Shown here one piece after another: positions 48,001 through 57,776 of a DNA stretch of 64,000 nt. Each line of letters opens with the position of its first letter. The first letter of the stretch is position 1. Both the position numbers and the translations under genes were made by a program. The notes under the pieces were generated by a model. The model saw only the letters and a list, made by a program, of their open reading frames with translations. It had not been told where the DNA came from and did no database searches. Source of the DNA: Flammeovirga agarivorans (GTDB taxonomy: Bacteria > Bacteroidota > Bacteroidia > Cytophagales > Flammeovirgaceae); the NCBI RefSeq assembly GCF_012641475.1, contig NZ_JABAIL010000006.1, positions 62,001 to 126,000 on the forward strand, in the 5' to 3' direction.

Positions 48001-48015
48001 TGCGACAGTATCGCA
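48001..48015. promoter_or_regulatory. Haem-operon operator candidate, proximal dyad
   Basis: TGCGACAGTATCGCA is a perfect 5-5-5 inverted repeat (TGCGA/TCGCA). It starts 8 bases upstream of the chosen hmuR start, where a bound protein would block transcription or loading. Confidence 0.6.
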
Positions 48016-48174
48016 TTATTGATGTAAATTTTTTTGTTGGTACTAATTAATTGCTATGATTGTTAAGTTCTAGCTCATTACACATGACATGATTTGAAAA
48101 TTACTTAAGGATAATATAAAAAGATAGTTGCACTTAATAATCGAGAGCAAATATAAGCGTATTGTTTTAGTTTT

Positions 48175-48189
48175 TGCAATAGTGTCGCA
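48175..48189. promoter_or_regulatory. Haem-operon operator candidate, distal dyad
   Basis: TGCAATAGTGTCGCA, read on the minus strand as TGCGACACTATTGCA, matches the proximal dyad at 12 of 15 positions. The 160 bases between the two are likely to hold the promoter. The regulator is not in the window as far as I can tell. Confidence 0.55.
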
Positions 48190-48269
48190 AAAAGTTTTTT
48201 AATAAATATTTATAACAATTTATTTTGACTAAGAATTTGAGATTAAGTTGTTGATAGTCATGTATTAAT

Positions 48270-48314
48270 AAAAAAGTCACTTCTTATCTTAGATGATAAA
48301 AAGTGACTTTTTTA
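48270..48314 (-). terminator. Terminator after the GH86 gene
   Basis: AAAAAAGTCACTT pairs with AAGTGACTTTTTT across about 19 bases. It is about 20 bases past the stop of GH86 on the minus strand and also insulates the haem promoter. Confidence 0.85.
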
Positions 48315-48332
48315 CTTGGTTGATCTTATGTT

Positions 48333-51224
48333 TTATTGAATAACAATTTTTTTAACTGTCTGTTCAGTGGGAGTGGTAATACGTAAGATGTATGTGCCTC
48401 TAACTAAATGATCAAGAAGCAACGTATAATTATCTCCTTCAAAAGAGTCTGATTGGAGTAATTGCCCATGAATATTGAGTAACTCAAATGTAGTATGATT
48501 ATTTAGTGGCACTTTTATAAATACTTTTCCGTCATTTACCGGATTTGGATAGATGGAAATTTCACTAATTTCTTCAGGACTAATTTGTCGCGAATTCGAA
48601 GTAGAAGAGGCCCAAGCTGCCCAACTATTTAAGTTAAAACCACTGCCTACAACTGTAAATCGAATAACATGTTGACCACTACTTAGATTAATATTTCTAA
48701 GGTGCATAGTTTGGAATGTTTGCCATCCACCTGTATTTGGAACCGATAGATTTCCTGTTACATCAGTACCATCAACACTAACCTTTATAGAGGCGTTATC
48801 AGAAGTACTAGCAACCCTAGGGAAGAAGTCGTAATCGTTTGCAGTTGAGACATTGACCGTATATTCTAACCATTCGGTAGCATCCATCCAACCAATATTA
48901 AATCCGCCGCCTTGGTCAGAACAGCTTTCAATATCTACAGCATCACTTCTGTATAAACCTCCTTGATTGGCAGGAGTGATATCATGAAAGGCCACACCTT
49001 CTCCTCCTGTATCATAATCTTCTGCTTCCACTCTTCCTGGAATAGCATGAGGTGTTCCACCATAAGGTGCTTGTACAACCATCGGAGTAACACTAATATT
49101 ATTAATTTGATCTGTATCAATATTCTGAGTCCAATTTGAGCTTACAGGTCTGATACTCGCTTTGATCACATATCCGCTACCCACAGCAGGTGCAGTGCCA
49201 AGATCAATAGATAATGTAGTGATACCACTTCCAGCATTAACAGTTTGTACTTTTTGTCCTAACCAACTTGTTGAAGACCAGAACTCTGTCACAATATCTC
49301 TAGTAGTGTTTGCAGTATAAGATAGTTGTACATCTACTTTCGTATCACTCATAATGCTAGACGGAGGGTTCACCACTGAGATGGATTCATTTTCAACGAT
49401 GTCTTGATCATATTTACTCACTTCTAAAATTACAGAACTGATATGTCCACCATTATCTGGGAAAGTGACCGAAATGGTATTATTTGCTTGTAGTAAGCTC
49501 ATATTTACAGGTATCTCAATCACACCAAAAAAGTCATCTCTATTTGCCTGGTCATATCCTTTCCAATTATCAGGTACAGAGATCGTAGTATTATTAATTT
49601 TAACTACGGGTTTCTTCGATTTATTATGTTTACGTCCAATACCAAGGTGTAAGGAAGCGTATCCAGTACCTGTAGTAATTCCATTAAAAGAGAAGTCAAT
49701 AGCAGTATTAGCATTAATATATTGTAAGTGCTTGCTCGTATAGTATTTTTTGTCTCTTACAACATTATCAAATTGAATAGTGTTAGTAAACTGATATTCA
49801 AATACCACAGTCTCTCCTGAGATTAAATCTACAGAACTTGGAGAACTACCTAAATTGGTGATACTCATTTGAGGGGCAGAGTTGTCATATATTCTTAAAG
49901 CCTTTTTTGTGATAGACTGTAAACCACCTAGCCCTTCTATAAAATTTAAAGCAACACTTTGTGTGTTATCGTCCAAGTTGTTAAGTGCGATATAAAGGTT
50001 TTTTCCATTGACAAAACCTTGTGCCTGAATATCTGGATTGCTAGTATTTACTTGTATTCTTTGTCCACTAACATTTTTCCATAGTTCATAGAAGTGAATC
50101 TTAGGAGAATACTTCCAACCTGCTACTGTAGGTTGACCTAAATTTGTAGGAATAAATAAAGCGGCTCCGTATGGTTGATAATTGTTAGCTGCCGTTAAAT
50201 GCCATGTAGACTTATCAGTAATAAAAGGAATAGAAATGTCAATCTTATTCTCTCTGTCTAATAAGTTGAACAACATGTGGTTGATTCCTCTAACAGTTTG
50301 AATACTCTCAATATCAGTATAACTGTCTCCATAACCTGAAGCAATTGCTCCGTATTCGGTAATTGCATGAGGTTTTACAGTACCCCATTTAGCATAACTA
50401 TAGGTTTCAATTAAATCAAGAATAGCTTCACTATTACTCCCTGATCTTTTATTGTTTTGTCCTGTTACATTGACACCGTCGTATAAATGAGTAGAAAAAC
50501 CATCCATATCAGCCCCTGCAACATCCATAAACATTTTCATGTTTTCATTCCAGTGTGAAAAATCTTGAATTTCTAAAGATGGCCAAGCTGCAGAATAACC
50601 AATCACTTTCATGTTACTAAGTGCCGATGTTTCATGTACTTTTTTACCAATAGCCGAAAACACTTCAGCCATTTGTCGTTTAATACGATCTTCTTCTGCA
50701 AGATTCCATCCTCCTGAATAAAAATCTTTAGCATGAACAAATGGTTCGTTCATGGGTTCAAAAAACATCGGTCGATCTGAGTCTGCCACGATATCTTTAT
50801 AATATTCAACGACCCAGTTGGCCGCTGCATTGGCATCTAACCCGTCCTTAAAAATATTACCAGGGTGTTCTGTTGCAACAAAGCGGTTAACAGGTTTAGT
50901 ATTATTGTTACCCGGTTGCCCTTGTGGATAACTTCCAACAGGATTTCCTTTGCTTTTTGAATAGGAGAAAGGGCCCCAGAAACCTCTACTTGGAGAGACA
51001 TTATAGTCACTGTAGAATTGATCGAGTTCTGCATCCGACCAATTCGAATGGAGGTTGAAAAACTTCGTTCGGTCCAGTGAAGAGGTTCCTCCAACATACC
51101 GCTGGATCTTGTGATTTATACTTACAGTGTTCTGTCCATCGGCTTCTTGAAGTAGCAAGGTGAAGAGAAGCGTTAGAAAAATTGAAGTGTAGTGTGCTGG
51201 TCTGAGATAATAAATATTATTCAT
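48333..51224 (-). CDS. GH86 beta-agarase / beta-porphyranase with CBM6 and T9SS tail
   Basis: 963 residues. A signal peptide (ends near A-D-G-Q) is followed by a GH86 barrel with Q-R-Y-V-G-G-T-S-S-L-D-R near 41, probable acid/base Glu160 in E-P-M-N-E-P and nucleophile Glu290 in H-A-I-T-E-Y-G. Beta-sandwich regions follow, then a CBM6 (about 740-870: G-R-V-E-A-E-D-Y-D, G-W-M-D-A-T-E-W-L-E-Y) and a T9SS domain starting I-S-I-Y-P-N-P-V. It is secreted and should cut agarose or porphyran internally. It is divergent from the GH16 gene, 249 bases away. Agarase and porphyranase cannot be told apart by eye. Confidence 0.9.
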   Translation of the reverse strand: MNNIYYLRPAHYTSIFLTLLFTLLLQEADGQNTVSINHKIQRYVGGTSSLDRTKFFNLHSNWSDAELDQFYSDYNVSPSRGFWGPFSYSKSKGNPVGSYPQGQPGNNNTKPVNRFVATEHPGNIFKDGLDANAAANWVVEYYKDIVADSDRPMFFEPMNEPFVHAKDFYSGGWNLAEEDRIKRQMAEVFSAIGKKVHETSALSNMKVIGYSAAWPSLEIQDFSHWNENMKMFMDVAGADMDGFSTHLYDGVNVTGQNNKRSGSNSEAILDLIETYSYAKWGTVKPHAITEYGAIASGYGDSYTDIESIQTVRGINHMLFNLLDRENKIDISIPFITDKSTWHLTAANNYQPYGAALFIPTNLGQPTVAGWKYSPKIHFYELWKNVSGQRIQVNTSNPDIQAQGFVNGKNLYIALNNLDDNTQSVALNFIEGLGGLQSITKKALRIYDNSAPQMSITNLGSSPSSVDLISGETVVFEYQFTNTIQFDNVVRDKKYYTSKHLQYINANTAIDFSFNGITTGTGYASLHLGIGRKHNKSKKPVVKINNTTISVPDNWKGYDQANRDDFFGVIEIPVNMSLLQANNTISVTFPDNGGHISSVILEVSKYDQDIVENESISVVNPPSSIMSDTKVDVQLSYTANTTRDIVTEFWSSTSWLGQKVQTVNAGSGITTLSIDLGTAPAVGSGYVIKASIRPVSSNWTQNIDTDQINNISVTPMVVQAPYGGTPHAIPGRVEAEDYDTGGEGVAFHDITPANQGGLYRSDAVDIESCSDQGGGFNIGWMDATEWLEYTVNVSTANDYDFFPRVASTSDNASIKVSVDGTDVTGNLSVPNTGGWQTFQTMHLRNINLSSGQHVIRFTVVGSGFNLNSWAAWASSTSNSRQISPEEISEISIYPNPVNDGKVFIKVPLNNHTTFELLNIHGQLLQSDSFEGDNYTLLLDHLVRGTYILRITTPTEQTVKKIVIQ

Positions 51225-51473
51225 AAGTATTTAATATGTAGTTGGTTAAGTAATAATTCGAAAATCAATCTAGTTTTTGAAGAGCGTTCTTATTAGAAAA
51301 AAAATGTTGAAATAAGTGGGGTGAATTTTTTAGAGGAATAAAATAGGAGTTAGATCGAAGGTACAAATCAAATACCCCCTATATAGGACTGAATTATTAA
51401 GGGAAAAAACTTTAAGGATCCATAAATTTCTTCTCAAACAATAATAAGTAGCAACTCTAAACTGATTTTATAA

Positions 51474-52358
51474 ATGAAAACATACATTCTTCAATTCGTT
51501 ATTTTATTAAATCTGACTTATGCTGTTTCAGCACAAAACCTAACGATTCCTCCCAAAAATTATGTGGATACAGTAGACATCGCAATGTCTGTAAATAGAA
51601 GTTCTGATAAACTTCCATTGTCTGACCAAGGCAACTCGGGGGAGTGGAAGTTACTAAAGAAGTTTTCTGACGAGTTTGATAAAGATAAGATCAACGAAAA
51701 AAGATGGTATCCCAATAATCCAAAATGGAAAGGAAGACAGCCTACTTATTTTCATGGGTCAAACGTTTCTATCGAAAATGGTGAGGCAGTGTTTAGAGTC
51801 AATAAACATGGCAATGAAAAATTACCGGAAGGATACACTCATACTTCAGGTTTTATCAAAAGTAAAAATAAGTTCTTATACGGCTATTTTGAAGCTGAAA
51901 TGAAATTGATGAATGCCCCTTGGGTGTCAGGTTTTTGGATGACTAATGTAAGCAAAGATTGGTGGACAGAAATTGATATATGCGAGAATGCACCTGGATT
52001 ATCATACAATAGAAATGATCTGAATTCTAACATACATGTATTTAGGGCACCGGAAGATCAAGGCAATGTGAAAGAGCATTTTTCGAGAACAAAGAAATTT
52101 TACATTCCATTAGAGCTTCAAGACGACTATCATGTTTGGGGTTTAGAATGGACAGAAGAATACATCCGATTCTATATTGATGGAGTATTATTTAGAGAAG
52201 CAAAAAACACTCATTGGCATCAACCTTTAGAAGTAAACTTCAATAATGAATCGAACAAATGGTTTGGGGCTATTCCTGACGATAATCGACTTGATGGTGA
52301 ATTTCATGTAAAGTATTTCAGAGTTTGGGAAAGTAAGTCCACTTCTAAAGCTAAGTAA
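51474..52358 (+). CDS. GH16 endo-beta-galactanase (agarase/porphyranase-like)
   Basis: 294 residues with a signal peptide (ends near V-S-A-Q). The GH16 active site is W-T-E-I-D-I-C-E: Glu166 nucleophile, Asp168 and Glu171 acid/base in the E-x-D-x-x-E form. F-S-D-E-F-D, G-Y-F-E-A-E-M-K and Y-H-V-W-G-L-E-W are the other family marks. There is no extra domain or T9SS tail. Next to GH86 an action on agar or porphyran is likely; laminarinase is the main alternative. The GH3 gene starts 2 bases after its stop. Confidence 0.88.
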   Translation: MKTYILQFVILLNLTYAVSAQNLTIPPKNYVDTVDIAMSVNRSSDKLPLSDQGNSGEWKLLKKFSDEFDKDKINEKRWYPNNPKWKGRQPTYFHGSNVSIENGEAVFRVNKHGNEKLPEGYTHTSGFIKSKNKFLYGYFEAEMKLMNAPWVSGFWMTNVSKDWWTEIDICENAPGLSYNRNDLNSNIHVFRAPEDQGNVKEHFSRTKKFYIPLELQDDYHVWGLEWTEEYIRFYIDGVLFREAKNTHWHQPLEVNFNNESNKWFGAIPDDNRLDGEFHVKYFRVWESKSTSKAK

Positions 52359-52360
52359 AA

Positions 52361-54583
52361 ATGCAATTTAAAAAACTATTCCTTCTTCTTGTCTTGTGTC
52401 AATTATTGAGTTGTAGCAATAAGTCGGACCTTACCAAAAAGAGTACACTCAATCAGAAATCGACATTAGGGTTAACTTCTGAGCGAGAACATGAAATAAG
52501 AGAAAAAGTAGAAGACATGTTAGATACGATGTCTTTGTCTACTAAAGTAAAAACTTTGGTTGGAGAGTCATCAACACCTTTATTAAAACACGGAGAAGCT
52601 ATTTCTGGCTATAATATAAAAGGAGCAACCACCTTACCACAACAAATAGGAATCTCTTGTTCTTGGAACCCTGAGTTATTGAAAACGAATACAGGATATA
52701 CCTCAAGAATGATGAGATCTTTAGGAACAACTTTGGCACTTTCTCCAATGTTGGATGTAAGTAGAAATGCCAAATGGGGTAGAATGGAAGAAAGCTTTGG
52801 AGAATCAGAGTATCTTACAGCTAGAATGGGTTTGGCTTTTATAAATGGAATGCAAACGGATGATCTAAGCAAAGGCGTAGCGACAACTACTAAACATTTT
52901 GCGGGTTATGGTGGAAAGAACCAAAACGATTACGAATTTTTAGAAGAAATATTAATGCCACATGAAGTGGCAGTACGTTTAGGTAATACGCAATCACTAA
53001 TGCCTGGCTATCATGCCTATAAAAATATTCCTGCTCACGCTTCTTCTTTCCTTCTAAAGGATATTTTGAGAGAAAAGTGGGAGTATGACGGTATTGTAGT
53101 ATCAGATTATTTTGCGGTAAAACAGATCTTTACTTCTTACAATTATGCAAAAAATAAACTAGATGCATTGGTTATTGCTTTAAAGAACGGGGTTGATTTA
53201 GAAATACCTTTTGGAGATTGTTACCAGCTTATACCGGAAGCTTTAGAAAAGAACTTGATTACGATGGAGGAGGTCAATACTTCTGTACGCCGTATTCTAA
53301 CATTGAAATGTCGTTTAGGTTTATTGGATGAACCTTTGATAATCAACGATACAATAGCTTTGGATAGTAAGTCCTTTAGAAATAGAGCTTATATCTCGGC
53401 AACTCAGTCGATCGTATTGCTAAAAAACAACGGAATTTTGCCTTTAAAAAAAGACCTTGAAAAGGTGGCATTAGTTGGTCCAAATGCGGCTTCTGTAGAA
53501 TCTTTATTGGGTGATTATACTTATCAATCACTAAAACTATATTGGGATAAACAGCCGATTGACCGACATAATCCTGAGTTGATCACATTATACGATGGAT
53601 TGCAAAATGCGATAGGACAAGAAGTAGAAATTCTATATGAAAGAGGTTGCGATTGGATGGTAGAGCGTAAAGACCCATCAAAAACAGCAAAAAGTATGAT
53701 TGGTGACGAGAGAGAAAAAAATGTAGTAGAGTTGCACCAAGATCATGTGACAGATTATAAAAAAGCGATCCGTTATGCTGAAGAGAGTGATATCATTATT
53801 GCTGCGATGGGAGAGAACAGGTACTTATGTGGTGAAAGTAGAAGTAGAAATGATATTCGATTGGCAGGGGAGCAGGAGCAATTTGTCAAAGACTTGATTA
53901 AAACAGGAAAACCTGTTGTGTTAATCATTTTTGGAGGAAGGCCTCATGTTCTTACTGCAGTGGAAAAAGGTTGTTCAGCGATCATTCAAGCTTGGTATCC
54001 AGGAGAAGAAGGTGGAAATGCCGTTGCTGATATACTAACAGGTAAAGTAAATCCTTCAGCTAAAATGACGGTTACGGTGCCTAGAACAAACGAACAATGT
54101 CCAATTTGGTATGGTAAGAGGTATAAAAACAAAAAGCCATTGTATCCATTTGGTCATGGGTTATCATATACTACTTTTTCTTATGATGAGTTTGAAATTT
54201 CAGATCAGAATAAGACATCGTCTAAATGGATCACTGTAAGTTGTAACATCACAAATACAGGCCAGAGAGATGGGGTAGAGATTCCGCAATTATACATTTC
54301 TCCTAAAGGTTTATCTATGCCAAGGCCTGCATTATCATTGCAAGGATTTACAAGAGTGGCCTTAAAAAAGGGAGAATCTAAAAGAGTTACTTTCCAAGTA
54401 TCACCCGAACAATTGGCTTTTTATAATCAAGAGATGAGTCAGGTCATTGAACCAGGAACCTATGAGTTTTTAATTGGGGCATCCTCTACAGACATAAAAT
54501 TTTCTAGCTTAATAGAGCTCAAAGGTGAGGAGATAAAATTACCACTAAAGAATATATTCTTTTCAGAAACGCTAATAAACTAA
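52361..54583 (+). CDS. GH3 beta-glycosidase lipoprotein
   Basis: 740 residues. Lipoprotein signal ends L-L-S-C-S-N. The two-domain GH3 fold is complete: T-T-K-H-F-A-G-Y-G near 175, probable nucleophile Asp249 in V-V-S-D-Y-F-A, the second domain with G-E-S-R near 490 and a C-terminal fibronectin-III-like domain (Y-P-F-G-H-G-L-S-Y-T-T-F). It would trim beta-linked oligosaccharides in the periplasm. In an agar locus beta-galactosidase or beta-glucosidase activity is possible; a beta-xylosidase would fit the GH10 gene. It is coupled to the genes on both sides (2-base and 1-base gaps). Confidence 0.92.
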   Translation: MQFKKLFLLLVLCQLLSCSNKSDLTKKSTLNQKSTLGLTSEREHEIREKVEDMLDTMSLSTKVKTLVGESSTPLLKHGEAISGYNIKGATTLPQQIGISCSWNPELLKTNTGYTSRMMRSLGTTLALSPMLDVSRNAKWGRMEESFGESEYLTARMGLAFINGMQTDDLSKGVATTTKHFAGYGGKNQNDYEFLEEILMPHEVAVRLGNTQSLMPGYHAYKNIPAHASSFLLKDILREKWEYDGIVVSDYFAVKQIFTSYNYAKNKLDALVIALKNGVDLEIPFGDCYQLIPEALEKNLITMEEVNTSVRRILTLKCRLGLLDEPLIINDTIALDSKSFRNRAYISATQSIVLLKNNGILPLKKDLEKVALVGPNAASVESLLGDYTYQSLKLYWDKQPIDRHNPELITLYDGLQNAIGQEVEILYERGCDWMVERKDPSKTAKSMIGDEREKNVVELHQDHVTDYKKAIRYAEESDIIIAAMGENRYLCGESRSRNDIRLAGEQEQFVKDLIKTGKPVVLIIFGGRPHVLTAVEKGCSAIIQAWYPGEEGGNAVADILTGKVNPSAKMTVTVPRTNEQCPIWYGKRYKNKKPLYPFGHGLSYTTFSYDEFEISDQNKTSSKWITVSCNITNTGQRDGVEIPQLYISPKGLSMPRPALSLQGFTRVALKKGESKRVTFQVSPEQLAFYNQEMSQVIEPGTYEFLIGASSTDIKFSSLIELKGEEIKLPLKNIFFSETLIN

Positions 54584-54584
54584 C

Positions 54585-56357
54585 ATGAAAAATTACCTTC
54601 TTTTTGTCTTATTTATCCTTTTGAATAACAGTCTATCGGCCCAACAGGTTACCGGTGAACTTAAGGTATGGCATACTGTTACTATCACTTTCGATGGACC
54701 AGATACTTACGAAAAGGATCCTATCAATCCTTTTTTAGATTATCGCTTAGACGTTACATTTTCGAATGGGAAAGAACAATTTGTAATACCTGGTTTTTAT
54801 GCAGCTGATGGAAATGCAGCAGAAACTAGTGCGGATAAAGGAAACAAATGGAGAGTGCGCTTTACACCAAATGACATCGGAGAATGGTCTTACCATGCGA
54901 CTTTCATTAAAGGTAAAAACTGTGCTGTTGCTGAAGATGTATCTTCCTTTCAAAAAGTTAAGCTCGATGGTGAAAAAGGGAACTTTCATATTTTAGCATC
55001 TGATAAAGAGGGAGTTGACTTAAGGGGAAAAGGTAGGCTAAAACCTTCTAATACCCATTATTTACAGTTTGAAGGAACAAAAGAATATTTTATTAAAGGA
55101 GGAGCGAATAGTCCAGAAGATTTATTAGGGTACTTTGAATTTGATGGAACTCCTCAAAAACATCGATTTGAAAAACACATTCCAGAATGGACGGATGAAG
55201 ATATTACTTGGCAGAATGGAAAAGGAAAAGGTATTATTGGTGGACTAAATTACCTTTCTTCTAAAGGAATAAATACGGTATACTTTCTGACGATGAATGT
55301 AATGGGTGATGGTAAAAATGTTTGGCCTTGGACGGAAGAACATGAACGCTACCGTTTCGATGTCAGTAAACTAGCTCAGTGGGAAATGGTATTTTCTCAT
55401 ATGGATAAGAAGGGATTAGTAAAACATATCATCACACAAGAAACAGAAAATGAATGCCTATTGGATATGGGTTATACGGGGATTCAAAGAAAACTATATT
55501 ACCGAGAATTAGTTGCAAGGTTTGCTCATCATCCAGGAATTATTTGGAATATGGGAGAGGAAAATGGAATTACGCACTGGTCTCCTGTTGGACAAACAGA
55601 AAAGATGCGTATTAAAATGATCGAATATATGAAAGGTTTGGATCCTTACGGCAATACTATTGCGATCCATACTTTACCTACTGAAAAAGATCATGATCGT
55701 ACAGTTACACCTTTACTAGGCAATAAGTCTTTAGATGGGCTGTCATTTCAAATTCACAACTTATTCCATACGTATGAAACGACATTAAAATGGAGAGAGG
55801 CCTCTGAATCTTCGGGGAAGAAGTGGGTAGTATGGTTAGATGAAATTGGCCCTGCTGGAAAAGGAGTATTACCCGATGATTTTCCTGCTCAACAAGATAC
55901 AGTCCGCAAAGAAGTCATTTGGGCAAACCTGATGGCCGGCGGAGGTGGGGTCGAACATTACTTTGGATATAAGTATCCGCATAATGATCTGAATTGTGAA
56001 GATTGGTATACAAGAGATAGAATTTGGGATATGACGTTTTATGCTACAGACTTTTTCCAGAAATATCTGCCATTTACAAAAATGAAAGCGGATAATAGTC
56101 TTATCGATACAAAAGATAGCTACTGTTTTGCATTAACAGGTCAGGTATATTGTATTTATCTCAAAAATGGAGGCCAACCAACTATCGATTTGTCAGATGC
56201 CCCGTTTAACTTTTCAGTGAATTGGTATAATCCAAGAAAAGGAGGAGAGTTAATTAAATCGAAGATCAAAAAAGTTAAAGGCGGACAAAGGGTTTCATTG
56301 GGAGCTTCTCCAACTTTAGATGAAGATTGGGTGGTTTTGGTGAGGAGAATAAATTAA
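54585..56357 (+). CDS. DUF5060-containing putative glycoside hydrolase
   Basis: 590 residues with a signal peptide (ends near L-S-A-Q). An N-terminal DUF5060 beta domain (about 20-115: G-P-D-T-Y ... N-D-I-G-E-W-S-Y) precedes a barrel with F-I-K-G-G-A-N-S-P-E-D near 168 and F-A-H-H-P-G-I-I-W-N-M-G-E-E-N near 312, where Glu is a candidate catalytic residue. W-L-D-E-I-G near 423 may hold the second acid. A small C-terminal beta domain closes it. The family appears in several agar and galactan loci but I cannot name its activity. It starts one base after the GH3 stop. Confidence 0.82.
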   Translation: MKNYLLFVLFILLNNSLSAQQVTGELKVWHTVTITFDGPDTYEKDPINPFLDYRLDVTFSNGKEQFVIPGFYAADGNAAETSADKGNKWRVRFTPNDIGEWSYHATFIKGKNCAVAEDVSSFQKVKLDGEKGNFHILASDKEGVDLRGKGRLKPSNTHYLQFEGTKEYFIKGGANSPEDLLGYFEFDGTPQKHRFEKHIPEWTDEDITWQNGKGKGIIGGLNYLSSKGINTVYFLTMNVMGDGKNVWPWTEEHERYRFDVSKLAQWEMVFSHMDKKGLVKHIITQETENECLLDMGYTGIQRKLYYRELVARFAHHPGIIWNMGEENGITHWSPVGQTEKMRIKMIEYMKGLDPYGNTIAIHTLPTEKDHDRTVTPLLGNKSLDGLSFQIHNLFHTYETTLKWREASESSGKKWVVWLDEIGPAGKGVLPDDFPAQQDTVRKEVIWANLMAGGGGVEHYFGYKYPHNDLNCEDWYTRDRIWDMTFYATDFFQKYLPFTKMKADNSLIDTKDSYCFALTGQVYCIYLKNGGQPTIDLSDAPFNFSVNWYNPRKGGELIKSKIKKVKGGQRVSLGASPTLDEDWVVLVRRIN

Positions 56358-56459
56358 GGTTAATTTTTATTTCATGAAATAAATGACTAAATAGTAATGT
56401 CGAAACAAAACTAGAATAATCAACTTGACTATGGTTTTACTCTTTTAAATTCATTGAGA

Positions 56460-57620
56460 ATGAAAACTTATAGTTGTGTACTTTTATTATCAGTACTTTA
56501 CGGGTTATTCAGTTGTACAAATCAAACATCTTCTTCTTCAAAAACACCACTTACCCTCAAAGAGGCTTATAAGGATAAATTTCTTATAGGTACTGCTTTA
56601 AATACGGACCATACCAATGGTTCAGAAAAATCAACATCTTTATTAATAGAAGAACAATTTAACACCATTGTTGCCGAAAATTGTATGAAACCTGAGGAGG
56701 TACATCCTTCAGAAAATATTTACGATTTTAGGAAAGCAGATCAGTTTGTAGAATACGGTGAGAAACACAATATGTTTATCGTGGGGCATACATTAATATG
56801 GCATTCTCAGGTACCAGATTGGTTTTTTGAAAATGAAGATGGAACAACATGTTCAAGAGAACGCTTGATAGAGCGTATGCGAGAGCATATTTATACAGTA
56901 GTAGGTCGTTATAAAGGACGAATCCATGCTTGGGATGTTGTTAATGAGGCCATTGATGATTTAGAAGGCTTAAGAAAAAGTAAATGGTATCAAATTATAG
57001 GAGAAGATTATATAGAACTTGCCTTCCAATTTGCCCACGAAGCAGACCCCAATGCCGAGTTATATTACAATGACTATTCATTGATATTATCACATAGAAG
57101 AGAGGAGGCGGTCAAACTTATCAAAAAATTACAAGAAAAAGAGATTAAAGTTGATGGTATCGGAATGCAAGCACATTATGGTTTAGATTATGTGAAAATT
57201 CCTGATTTTGAGAGAAGTATTACCGAATTTTCAGCACTAAATATAAAGGTAATGCTAACAGAATTAGACATTTCTGTCTTACCATTTCCTACAGAAAAAA
57301 TTTCAGCAGAAATATCTCAGAAGTATGAAATGTTACCAGAGTATAATCCTTATACTGATACACTTCCAGATAGTATACAGCAACAGTTAGCACAAAACTA
57401 TGTTGATCTTTTTAAGGTGTTATTGAAATATGAAGATAAAGTAAGTCGGATAACATTTTGGGGCGTAAATGATGAACATTCTTGGAGAAACGATTGGCCA
57501 ATAGAAGGAAGAACGGATCATCCTTTATTGTTTGATCGAAACAATCAGCCTAAAGAAGCTTATTATTCAATTATTGAATTAGGCGAAGCGGCAAACAATA
57601 CAAAAAAACAGGTACTATAA
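56460..57620 (+). CDS. GH10 endo-beta-1,4-xylanase lipoprotein
   Basis: 386 residues from ATG 56460; the TTG at 56454 adds two residues and is unlikely. Lipoprotein signal ends L-F-S-C-T-N. GH10 marks are complete: E-N-C-M-K-P-E near 77, G-H-T-L-I-W-H-S-Q near 103, acid/base Glu163 in W-D-V-V-N-E-A and nucleophile Glu268 in L-T-E-L-D-I-S. It should cut xylan or mixed-linkage xylan. This is unexpected in an agar-type cluster, but red algae make xylan as well. It lies just before HTCS2. Confidence 0.93.
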   Translation: MKTYSCVLLLSVLYGLFSCTNQTSSSSKTPLTLKEAYKDKFLIGTALNTDHTNGSEKSTSLLIEEQFNTIVAENCMKPEEVHPSENIYDFRKADQFVEYGEKHNMFIVGHTLIWHSQVPDWFFENEDGTTCSRERLIERMREHIYTVVGRYKGRIHAWDVVNEAIDDLEGLRKSKWYQIIGEDYIELAFQFAHEADPNAELYYNDYSLILSHRREEAVKLIKKLQEKEIKVDGIGMQAHYGLDYVKIPDFERSITEFSALNIKVMLTELDISVLPFPTEKISAEISQKYEMLPEYNPYTDTLPDSIQQQLAQNYVDLFKVLLKYEDKVSRITFWGVNDEHSWRNDWPIEGRTDHPLLFDRNNQPKEAYYSIIELGEAANNTKKQVL

Positions 57621-57643
57621 GCCATCGTTTATATTAATACCAT

Positions 57644-57745
57644 GATCACGGTCCTCATCATGGATAATGATGTGTTTCATTTTTTTATCTATTAATTTCT
57701 CAGTATTATTATAAAAATATGAAATGAACCGTGATCTCTTTTTTT
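57644..57745 (+). promoter_or_regulatory. Nested inverted repeats in the HTCS2 leader
   Basis: GATCACGGT (57644) pairs with ACCGTGATC (57728), followed by a T-rich run to 57745. CATCAT/ATGATG (57656/57667) forms a small hairpin inside. It could be a long-loop terminator for GH10 or a leader controlling HTCS2. Confidence 0.45.
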
Positions 57746-57776
57746 ATTTAATCAACGATTACTACTTAGACTATAT

